The notes beneath the pieces are model-generated. The model was given only the letters and a program-made list of their open reading frames with translations. It did not search any database and was not told the DNA's origin. Below, piece by piece: positions 7,330-13,637 of a stretch of DNA of 16,791 nt. The first letter of the stretch is position 1. The number at the start of each line of letters is the position of its first letter. The DNA lies in contig RPQK01000065.1 of NCBI GenBank assembly GCA_003819755.1, positions 1-16,791 of the forward strand, given 5' to 3'. This stretch comes from Acidobacteriota bacterium. Its GTDB lineage: Bacteria > Acidobacteriota > UBA6911 > RPQK01. Position numbers and translations under genes: made by a program.

Positions 7330-7379
7330 ACCTGACATCTGGTTTGCGTGGTTCGTAGCCTCGACCTGATATCTTGTTT
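7330..7379. promoter_or_regulatory. Imperfect 16-bp direct repeats upstream of the FG-GAP gene
   Basis: ACCTGACATCTGGTTT (7330-7345) and ACCTGATATCTTGTTT (7364-7379) match at 14 of 16 positions and start 34 bp apart. They lie within the 285-bp divergent intergenic region between the sigma gene and the 7465 gene, ending a few bases before a possible -35 box. A partial third ATCTTGT occurs at 7401. The placement suggests operator sites for a regulator, which is inference; a chance duplication is possible. Confidence 0.4.
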
Positions 7380-7383
7380 TTCC

Positions 7384-7412
7384 TTTACTGAACGCTCGGC
7401 ATCTTGTATAAG
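7384..7412 (+). promoter_or_regulatory. Candidate sigma-70-type promoter for the FG-GAP gene
   Basis: TTTACT (7384-7389) and TATAAG (7407-7412) are separated by 17 bp, about 50 bp upstream of the ATG at 7465. The -35 box matches the consensus poorly and the -10 box fairly well. The rest of the 7180-7464 intergenic region holds no gene or further element that could be supported. Confidence 0.35.
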
Positions 7413-7464
7413 GAAAGGTCAGCAGCGTTTTGGGCGGAAGTGTTTTTGGGCAGATGAGGATCCG

Positions 7465-9003
7465 ATGAGATTGGGCCGGATCGGAAAATGGGCACGGTAT
7501 TTGGGTGGCGCCGTTCTTGTTTTGTCTCTGCCTACCTTCAGCTATCTGGTTCCCCGGACGGATCTGGTAATGGGTCCCCGGACCAGCCCGGCCCTTGAGC
7601 CGAGCATTCCCCGGGCGGCGGTTGACCAGGAGTCCCGCCAGCGGGGGTCTATGCAACCGTTCGTGGCTGCGCCTCGTTCATCCTCCTTTTTTGTCTCGCA
7701 ACCCGGACCAGCCCGGCCCGGAACCTTTTCAACCGTGAAGGGCCAAGAGCGGAAGGTCTCCAGTTCAACGACCGGCAGGTTACAGTCGCAGGTGTTGCCG
7801 GCAGGGGGCAAAACCACGCCGGTAGTCGCCCGAGTCGCGCGCGGTCCGCTGGGGCAAATCCTCCCGCCGGCGCGTGCGGTTGACCGGCGCTCTTATCCTC
7901 CGGTGTCCCCGGCCTACTCTCAGGACTTAAGCAGCTTTGAGCAGGGCTACGAAACAGCGATGGGACAGTTGTTTCAGGGCTACCCCCCAGGCTTGGGTGG
8001 GTACGGGGGCAACCCGTTTAACGATGCTCTTAATCCGGATGGTAAGACGGACAAGGGTGACGGCAATGGCGACGGTAACGGGAACGGGGACAGCGGAAAC
8101 GGAAATGATTCGGGTGGCGGGGACACTACCCCGCCACCGCCGCCGCCACCTCCAAACGATGGCAATGGTCCGGCTACGAAGCACTACACCTTTCTTCTGG
8201 TCGGTCAGTTCGAAGGGGTCCAAGCCGAAGGCCGCGTATTCCGGGGTTACCGCGACGAGGACGGTGGTTTTTTGATTGAGGGCAAGGGCAGAGTCAATCC
8301 TTTCCCGAACATCATCGGTGGTGGAGCCGTTCCCTTTCGTTTCCCCGAAAATCAGCAGGTGGTCAGCGATGACGTGAACGGCGACGGAAGGCTCGACCTG
8401 GTGGTGACAAAGCTGGAGTCCCAAGGGTCCCGCATTGAGCTCTACCTGCGCGAGTCCTCCGGTCTCTACCGGCTTGAGGCGAGCGGATTCTTTCTGTGGA
8501 AAGCCGTCGCCAGCATCGACCTGCTCGATTTCAACTCGGACGGTCAGCTTGATGTGGCGGTTCTCTTCCGAAACTCGGCTAATCTGTTTATCTACGCGCG
8601 CGAGGGCAAGGAGTTTAAGTATTTGAAGGAAATAGTTCTTCCCTTTGAACCCTCAGTGGTGGTAGATTCCGTGTTCGAAGGTTTTCCGAGGGAGAGGCGG
8701 CTTCACGTTTTCGACCTCTCCTTTCAACGGGTTGCGAGTTTGACAGCCCGCAGCCCCGGCGTTTTTTTGCTTGGCTTGCCCGGGGTGAAGAATTTCACAA
8801 GTTTCAAGCTCGATGGCGAGGAGGGCGGGCCAGCTGAAACGGAATTGCAGGTCTTCGAAGATTCGGGAGGAATCGCCTTGGCCGAGAAGAGGGGGGAAGC
8901 TTGGGTGGTTCTAGGTCGCTTTTCAACTTCCGTCCGGTACCCCGTTGTCGTTTTCGGCGATTACCTGAACACGGGTTCCAGACAGCTCATCTGTCTGCCT
9001 TAG
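7465..9003 (+). CDS. Exported FG-GAP/VCBS-like repeat protein
   Basis: A 512-aa protein from the ATG at 7465, chosen because GAGGAT precedes it and a signal sequence/anchor follows (MRLGRIGKWARYLGGAVLVL). The frame is open further upstream to 7348, but that part does not look like protein N-terminus. The first 190 residues are low-complexity, Pro/Ser/Arg-rich. A Gly/Asn/Asp-rich stretch (about 197-220) and a run of eight prolines follow. The C-terminal half is beta-rich and contains two calcium-loop motifs of the FG-GAP/VCBS propeller type: DVNGDGRLD (about 302) and DFNSDGQLD (about 353). Such domains occur on surface or secreted proteins. The gene is divergent from the sigma factor operon, so it may be coregulated. 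The specific ligand is unknown. Confidence 0.75.
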   Translation: MRLGRIGKWARYLGGAVLVLSLPTFSYLVPRTDLVMGPRTSPALEPSIPRAAVDQESRQRGSMQPFVAAPRSSSFFVSQPGPARPGTFSTVKGQERKVSSSTTGRLQSQVLPAGGKTTPVVARVARGPLGQILPPARAVDRRSYPPVSPAYSQDLSSFEQGYETAMGQLFQGYPPGLGGYGGNPFNDALNPDGKTDKGDGNGDGNGNGDSGNGNDSGGGDTTPPPPPPPPNDGNGPATKHYTFLLVGQFEGVQAEGRVFRGYRDEDGGFLIEGKGRVNPFPNIIGGGAVPFRFPENQQVVSDDVNGDGRLDLVVTKLESQGSRIELYLRESSGLYRLEASGFFLWKAVASIDLLDFNSDGQLDVAVLFRNSANLFIYAREGKEFKYLKEIVLPFEPSVVVDSVFEGFPRERRLHVFDLSFQRVASLTARSPGVFLLGLPGVKNFTSFKLDGEEGGPAETELQVFEDSGGIALAEKRGEAWVVLGRFSTSVRYPVVVFGDYLNTGSRQLICLP

Positions 9004-9236
9004 TCCTGATGATCACACACAGCAAAAAAGGTGCGACTTTTGGGCTACAGCGGCATCTTTCACTGTCGAATTTTTTGGGTAGTCGGGAGAGATGTGCCCC
9101 AGACGGGTGAGCAAGACATAGGAAGAAAAGAAGAAACACCGAATGGGAGTGGTCGTGTTTAATCCGATTTGGGACCGGGATTAAGAAGTCCGACGAGAAA
9201 ACGTTCTTGTTCAACTTTAACTAAGGAGTGAGAAGC
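9004..9236 (+). other. 233-bp intergenic region / long leader of the 9237 gene
   Basis: No open frame here looks real. The region has T-rich and G-rich patches, short possible stems (ACAG near 9050 with CTGT near 9063; GGGC/GCCC combinations) and ends with a strong AAGGAG at 9223-9228. No good terminator follows the upstream gene, and no promoter could be picked with confidence. The region could contain the promoter plus a structured 5' leader. Confidence 0.4.
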
Positions 9237-9815
9237 ATGAGCAAAGTGAGAGCAATTGTATTATTGACACTGGTCATTGGGGTGGCTTTCGGATCTGCTG
9301 CAGCGAAAGATACGCCCTTCCTGCAAGCCAATGCGACGGCTGATCAGGTGGCCCTGTTTGCCCCCTTCCTGTCCTATGGTCAGGCTGCTGGAATCCAGAC
9401 CGCCCTTTCCGTTAGCAACGTGCTCAACGCCCCCACGGGAGTTCTGCCAGCCACGGGATTGAGCCGGAACGAAGGCAGCATCGAGATTTACTTCTATACC
9501 TCTGATGGCGACGCGGTTGTCGTCGAGACCGAGGACAACTCAATCGGCAACGGCGTGTTGGATGCCCAGGGCGAGTTGAGGCCGGGCCGGACCTGGACCG
9601 CTCTGTTGAGCCAGATCCTCTCGGAAGCGGATGCGCTTCCGGCCGCCAACGAGATCGTCGCCGGTTATGCCTGGATCATCTGCAACTGGGACGGCGCTCA
9701 AGGGACAGTCACGGTGTTCTTTCCCGATTTCGGGTTCGCACAGAGCTTGAACCTGGAGCCGACCTTTGGCAGCGGCGGCGCATTGTCGCTTGGTGTTCCC
9801 GTCATAGTTCCCTAG
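9237..9815 (+). CDS. Secreted protein of unknown family
   Basis: The 192-aa product starts at the ATG at 9237, 8 bp after a perfect AAGGAG; a GTG at 9228 lies inside that Shine-Dalgarno region and is unlikely. It has a clear signal peptide (MSKVRAIVLLTLVIGVAFGS, cleavage likely after AAA at 21-23). The mature protein of about 170 residues is acidic, low in Lys/Arg, and predicted beta-rich (LFAPFLSYGQAAGIQTALSV, GSIEIYFYTSDGDAVVVE, GTVTVFFPDFGF), resembling extracellular beta-sandwich proteins. It has no cysteine pair or catalytic motif that can be recognised. The strong ribosome-binding site and the following terminator suggest a well-expressed monocistronic gene. Family not recognised. Confidence 0.8.
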   Translation: MSKVRAIVLLTLVIGVAFGSAAAKDTPFLQANATADQVALFAPFLSYGQAAGIQTALSVSNVLNAPTGVLPATGLSRNEGSIEIYFYTSDGDAVVVETEDNSIGNGVLDAQGELRPGRTWTALLSQILSEADALPAANEIVAGYAWIICNWDGAQGTVTVFFPDFGFAQSLNLEPTFGSGGALSLGVPVIVP

Positions 9816-9850
9816 TCGCTCTTGTCCGACAGGGGAGGAGAGAAACAAAA

Positions 9851-9877
9851 GGGCCGGTACTCTTGCCGGCCCTTTTT
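9851..9877 (+). terminator. Intrinsic terminator after the secreted-protein gene
   Basis: GGGCCGG, an 8-base loop, CCGGCCC, then TTTTTCTT. It lies 35 bp past the stop codon at 9815 and only about 30 bp before the next gene's start at 9906. It probably ends or attenuates the 9237 transcript; the next gene then depends on read-through or on a promoter overlapping the hairpin. Confidence 0.85.
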
Positions 9878-9905
9878 CTTTATTGATAGAGTGAAGTCTC
9901 GCATT

Positions 9906-10757
9906 ATGATGACATTCATCCTTCTCTGGTCTCTCGTCTCGCTTGCCTTCCCGCATGAGAGCGAACTGAAAGAGACGGTCTCCGCCTATTGGAATCTGAT
10001 GGCCAAGGGCGAAAAGGCCTCCGCGTTGAAGTTCGTCGTGGAGAGCTGCCAAAACGACTTCATCAATCGGGTTGAGCCGAAAATACAAACCTGGCGGTAC
10101 GTCTCGGCCGACTCCGTTTCTGAAACAGAAGCGACCGTGACGATCGAAATGGAAGCCCTCTTCCGAGGCGCTCAGATTGCGTCTGGATTTCAGAAGATCA
10201 CCAAGCGTGAAACTTGGGTCCGCGACGGCAATTCCTGGAAGCTCCGGGTCACGAAGCCGTCGATGGAGTCACTCGGGCCCCTGGTCTCCGGGCCGCAGAA
10301 GGCGGCGCTGCCAAAAGGGTTGCGCGTCACTCCAACCGTGCTGAAGATTCAGTTCCTGAACAAGTCCCAGACCGGACGGTTACGCATCGAGAACGGAAAC
10401 GATCTCGCGGCGCAGGTCGTTTCAGCGAAGTTTGACAAGACCCGTTTCGAGCTGGTCAAGTGGCCCGACCGTATCGAGCCGGGCGAGGTGGCTGAAATCG
10501 TCGTGCGCTACAAGGGGACAGAAAACGACAAGAACCTGGAAAGCCAGTTGAACCTCGTTTTGAAGGAAGGCGACCAGGAAGCGAAGCTGTTCCAGGTCCC
10601 GGTCATTTACAACTACTTGAGCGACGGGGCCAGGGGGCTTTTTGGACTGACTGAAGAACAGGCCCAGAAGCTGAAACGCGGCGACAAGGTGACCCCGGTT
10701 TTGAAGGTGCCGCCGAAGTCGCCTGAGGCGGGCACCCCCCCGCCAGCAGAGAAATAG
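9906..10757 (+). CDS. Exported two-domain protein of unknown function
   Basis: The 284-aa product starts at ATG 9906 (ATG 9909 is equally possible) with a short signal peptide (MMTFILLWSLVSLAFPHES). The frame is open from 9822, but that part runs through the terminator hairpin and is rejected. Residues about 20-115 form an NTF2-like or helical/beta domain (LKETVSAYWNLMAKGEKASA, VTIEMEALFRGAQ, ETWVRDGNSWKLRV) of the kind that scores a small cone-shaped fold. Residues about 135-230 look like an immunoglobulin-like beta-sandwich (TPTVLKIQFLNKSQTGRLRI, IEPGEVAEIVVRYKG) as in DUF1573-type periplasmic domains. A Lys/Pro-rich tail ends the protein. Probably periplasmic or surface-exposed. Domain calls are from pattern only and the role is unknown. 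Confidence 0.75.
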   Translation: MMTFILLWSLVSLAFPHESELKETVSAYWNLMAKGEKASALKFVVESCQNDFINRVEPKIQTWRYVSADSVSETEATVTIEMEALFRGAQIASGFQKITKRETWVRDGNSWKLRVTKPSMESLGPLVSGPQKAALPKGLRVTPTVLKIQFLNKSQTGRLRIENGNDLAAQVVSAKFDKTRFELVKWPDRIEPGEVAEIVVRYKGTENDKNLESQLNLVLKEGDQEAKLFQVPVIYNYLSDGARGLFGLTEEQAQKLKRGDKVTPVLKVPPKSPEAGTPPPAEK

Positions 10758-10786
10758 GCTTCCATTGTCTAGGAGAGGCACGGGAT

Positions 10787-10807
10787 ACCGCTAACCGCTG
10801 ACCGCTG
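10787..10807. repeat. Short heptamer array (ACCGCTR x3)
   Basis: ACCGCTA, ACCGCTG, ACCGCTG head to tail in the 148-bp gap between the convergent 9906 gene and the glycosyltransferase cluster. The unit length of 7 equals that of the array at 1065-1117, and CTGACCGCTG recurs at the edge of the insertion in the 13634 gene (near 14387-14398). The rest of the gap has only a weak CTCCCAA/TTGGGAG stem (10856-10884) without a T-tract. Confidence 0.7.
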
Positions 10808-10905
10808 CTTCTTGCGGAGTCTCGGGTGATCCTTTTGCGGCAAGGCTACCAGCCCCTCCCAAGGCGGCAGGCACCGGTTGGGAGCTCGGAGCCACTAACA
10901 GCCCG

Positions 10906-11796
10906 TCAGCAGTTGGCATGATTTCCGCTTCTCAATCCCTTCTGAAAGCCTCTGGCCCAGCAGAAGAGGCCCCAGATTACGGCGGGGAAGAGGACGATTC
11001 CTCTTAACCCGTCTTGCCAGCTGCTTCTCCACAGCCGGAGCAGGATGCGGGGGGCACGCAGGAACGGAAGAGCGTAACTCAGAGCGGGGAATGCTCGCAG
11101 CCACGATCCGCTCGTCTGGTGGCTGGCCCGGTATCTGCCGCTCCAATAACCGAGATCCGTGAGATGAAGACGGACGTTGTGCCACCCTGTCCGTTGACGA
11201 TGGCGTATGACCGCTCTCCCTTCAAAGTGGAACCCGCTTTGCCATTGCCGGCAAAGCAGCAGGTCTTCAGCCATGCCGTAATTTTCATCGAAGCCGCCGC
11301 GTGCCAGGAACTCCTCTCGTCTCAGCAGCAGGTTCGAGCTGGAGAGGGCGGCTCGGGGACCGGACGGCAAACCCGGAAGGTATTCGGAAAACTCGAGCCA
11401 GTAAAGAATGAGCCCTGACAGGGAGTCGGGGTTGGCGTTCGCGACCGCCCCGCCGATGAGAGAGAGATCAGGCCGCACGGAGAAAGTCGCGAGCAGCGTT
11501 TGCAGCCAGTCGGGAGCGGCAACGGCGTCCGCATCGAGAAAGGCCATGAGATCTGCGCGTGCACGGCGGGCCCCGAGGTTGCGCGCGGCGCCTGCAAAAA
11601 GGCGCTGTTTCGACTTTACGACCTGAAGTTGCGGGTAGAGTTTCCCCAGCCAGTCGGCGGTGTCATCCCCGGACGATTCCACCACCAGCGCTTCCACGGA
11701 CTTGTCGGTTTGCTGCGCAAAGATGGAATCGAGAGTTGCCCGGATGGTCGCCCGGCTCTTATAGGACGGGACGACAAAACAAACGTCGGGCCGCAT
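10906..11796 (-). CDS. Family 2 glycosyltransferase, last of the cluster
   Basis: The 296-aa protein has the GT-A fold signature of family 2: VVPSYKSRATIRATLDSIFA at the N-terminus, a VVESSGDDT loop at about 38-46, the metal/nucleotide-binding LDAD at 87-90, and a helical middle with GGFDENYGMAEDLLLC, where the Glu-Asp is the likely catalytic/acceptor site. RLFAGAARNLGARRARADL precedes the LDAD. The C-terminus ends with a hydrophobic stretch (GIVLFPAVIWGLFCWARGF) that may bind the membrane. It starts 3 bp after the previous gene's stop, so it is in the same operon. It likely adds one sugar to a surface glycan; donor and acceptor are not predictable. Confidence 0.9.
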   Translation of the reverse strand: MRPDVCFVVPSYKSRATIRATLDSIFAQQTDKSVEALVVESSGDDTADWLGKLYPQLQVVKSKQRLFAGAARNLGARRARADLMAFLDADAVAAPDWLQTLLATFSVRPDLSLIGGAVANANPDSLSGLILYWLEFSEYLPGLPSGPRAALSSSNLLLRREEFLARGGFDENYGMAEDLLLCRQWQSGFHFEGRAVIRHRQRTGWHNVRLHLTDLGYWSGRYRASHQTSGSWLRAFPALSYALPFLRAPRILLRLWRSSWQDGLRGIVLFPAVIWGLFCWARGFQKGLRSGNHANC

Positions 11797-11799
11797 GGT

Positions 11800-12693
11800 C
11801 TAGATCCTTCCCTCCCTGACCGGCATCCGGAATCCGGCTTTCGCTCCGGAGATGATCGCCTTCGCTCTCTCCCCTTTCAAGGTGAGGAGGTTGTAAAGGA
11901 TGCTTCCGCCCAGGGTCAGCAGGAAATAAGGCCACCGGGCGGTTCCCGGGCGGTGTTTGCGCATGAAATAAACGGCATTTCGGCGGGTCCAGAAGACCTT
12001 TTGCAGCGGCTGGCTCTGGGTGCCGTGAGCGCCCCAGTGAAGGGCCTTGGCAAACGGGCAGTAGTATGCCCGGCAGCCCTGGCGTCGGGCTCGGTACAAG
12101 AAGTCCAGTTCTTCGTGATACATAAAGAAGCTCTCGTCGAAGAGCCCTACTGATTCGGGCACGGCCGCGTCCATCAGGAGGACGCTCCCTTGCAGAACGT
12201 CTACTTCCCGGAGCTGATTCCACTGCGGCCCGTCCCTCGACTCTTTCCCCTCAAAATCGGCGAGGACATGGTGCCACCGGAGGTTACCCCACGCCATGTC
12301 CAGCCGGTCCGGGTGATGCCACTGAAGAATCTTAGGCCCATATATCCCCGGTTCTTTTCCCGAAGCGAAGCTTATCATCTGGGTGAGCATATCCGGGTCG
12401 GCGAAAAGGTCATTGTTAAGAAGCAGGTAGTAGGCGGGACGCGGCCTCTTGCCGGCCTGAACTTCGCGCCAGACGTGGTTGATTGCAGCCCCGTAACCCA
12501 GGTTCTGCTTCAGGCGCACGATCTCAATCCCGGGTTGGAGATCTTCAAGAGAGTCGTCGGTCGAGGCGTTGTCAACGACCACCAGGTGGACCGGCTGGTA
12601 CCTACTGGCCAGCAGCGCCTGGACCGCGGGTCTGAGCACGTTCCCCCCGTTCCAGTTCACGCAGATCGCTAAGACGTCCTCATGAGCCGCCAT
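11800..12693 (-). CDS. Family 2 glycosyltransferase (rhamnosyltransferase-like)
   Basis: The 297-aa protein shows AICVNWNGGNVLRPAVQALL, the VVVDNASTDDS loop at about 38-48, NLGYGAAIN, LLNND at 91-95 and FDESFFMYHEELDFLYRARR, the pattern typical of rhamnosyltransferase-type (WbbL-like) GT2 enzymes. These use dTDP-rhamnose in many characterised members, but the donor is not provable here. The ATG at 12693 overlaps the 3' end of the preceding gene by 25 bp, which implies translational coupling. A C-terminal hydrophobic segment (WPYFLLTLGGSILYNLLTL) suggests membrane association. Confidence 0.9.
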   Translation of the reverse strand: MAAHEDVLAICVNWNGGNVLRPAVQALLASRYQPVHLVVVDNASTDDSLEDLQPGIEIVRLKQNLGYGAAINHVWREVQAGKRPRPAYYLLLNNDLFADPDMLTQMISFASGKEPGIYGPKILQWHHPDRLDMAWGNLRWHHVLADFEGKESRDGPQWNQLREVDVLQGSVLLMDAAVPESVGLFDESFFMYHEELDFLYRARRQGCRAYYCPFAKALHWGAHGTQSQPLQKVFWTRRNAVYFMRKHRPGTARWPYFLLTLGGSILYNLLTLKGERAKAIISGAKAGFRMPVREGRI

Positions 12694-13637
12694 AGGTCTT
12701 CCCGCCTGCCTCTTTCCGCTTGTCTTAGGATTCTACGCTTGGTGAGCGCGTGTCCGCTTGCCGAAATGCCCGCGACGAGTCCCTTGACGAAGGACTTCAG
12801 ATGCCCCGCTTTAAGGAGGTGGAAAAGAAAACTGCGCATCCAGCCGAAGGCCAGCCAGGGACCGTGTTGCCAAGGCTGGTAGGTCAGCATCAGCAGCCAT
12901 CGGTTCCTCGTGATCCAATAAACCCGCCTGTCCGAATAGAAAACCCAAGGTTGCGCCCCTCTGGCCGTGGGTTTGTGCGGGTCGGAGGCCGCTTCCATGT
13001 GGTATACGATTGCGGCGGGTGCATAGAGGCAGTCAAAACCAGCGAGGTGGGCGCGCAGGCTGAGATCAACATCCTCCAGGTACATGTAGTAGCGCTCGTC
13101 GAAAAGGCCTATCCGGTCGAAGAGCCGGCGTCTGTAGAAAGCGGCTCCGGCACTGGCCCCCATGACCGGCTCCAGGCTCGGATAGCAGGAAGCAGGCTGA
13201 CCGGTGCCTCTCTTCAATGGCATGCCCGTACGCAGATACCGGTCCCCCGCGCTGTCCAGACGATCCCTTTCCCAATAATTGAGGATCATTGAAGCGACGA
13301 TGCCGCACTCTGGGTTCTGCTCGAGGACTTTGACCCCCTGTTCAACCCAGCGCGTGTCGGCCTCCGTGTCGTTGTTCAGGAGGGCGATAAGCTCAGTATC
13401 GCTTGAATCGATTCCTCGATTCACAGCCACCGCAAAGCCCTCGTTGCGGGGAAGCCGGAGGTAGCCGAAATCAGGAAAACACTCAGCCATCACACCGGGT
13501 GTGGAGTCGACCGAGCCGTTGTCGACGACGAGAACGCGAGGGGAGACAGTCTGGCGGCGAAGCGCTTCCAGGCAGTGCCGGAGCAGGTCACTCTGATTCC
13601 AGGTGGGGATGATGACGGTGATCGAGGGCGATGTCAT
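12669..13637 (-). CDS. Family 2 glycosyltransferase
   Basis: A 322-aa protein starting at ATG 13637, which overlaps the preceding gene's stop by ATGA. An in-frame upstream start at 13742 would add 35 residues inside the preceding gene and is rejected. GT-A landmarks are ITVIIPTWNQSDLLRHCLEA, VVDNGSVDST at 38-47, NEGFAVAVNRG, LLNND at 86-90 and LFDERYYMYLEDVDLSLRAH. It belongs to the same rhamnosyltransferase-like clade as its neighbours. A C-terminal basic helix tail (HALTKRRILRQAERGRREDL) may bind the membrane surface. Confidence 0.92.
   Translation of the reverse strand: MTSPSITVIIPTWNQSDLLRHCLEALRRQTVSPRVLVVDNGSVDSTPGVMAECFPDFGYLRLPRNEGFAVAVNRGIDSSDTELIALLNNDTEADTRWVEQGVKVLEQNPECGIVASMILNYWERDRLDSAGDRYLRTGMPLKRGTGQPASCYPSLEPVMGASAGAAFYRRRLFDRIGLFDERYYMYLEDVDLSLRAHLAGFDCLYAPAAIVYHMEAASDPHKPTARGAQPWVFYSDRRVYWITRNRWLLMLTYQPWQHGPWLAFGWMRSFLFHLLKAGHLKSFVKGLVAGISASGHALTKRRILRQAERGRREDLWRLMRTS

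Noticed and set aside
9822..9905. Upstream start of the 9906 gene
   Set aside because: It would translate through the terminator hairpin and bury the signal peptide 28 residues inside the protein.
10856..10884. CTCCCAA/TTGGGAG stem as terminator of the glycosyltransferase cluster
   Set aside because: The stem is only 7 bp with a 15-base loop and no T-tract on the minus strand.
11500..12153. 217-codon + strand frame antisense to two glycosyltransferase genes
   Set aside because: Long antisense frames are common in GC-rich DNA; the minus strand shows full GT2 motifs over the same bases.
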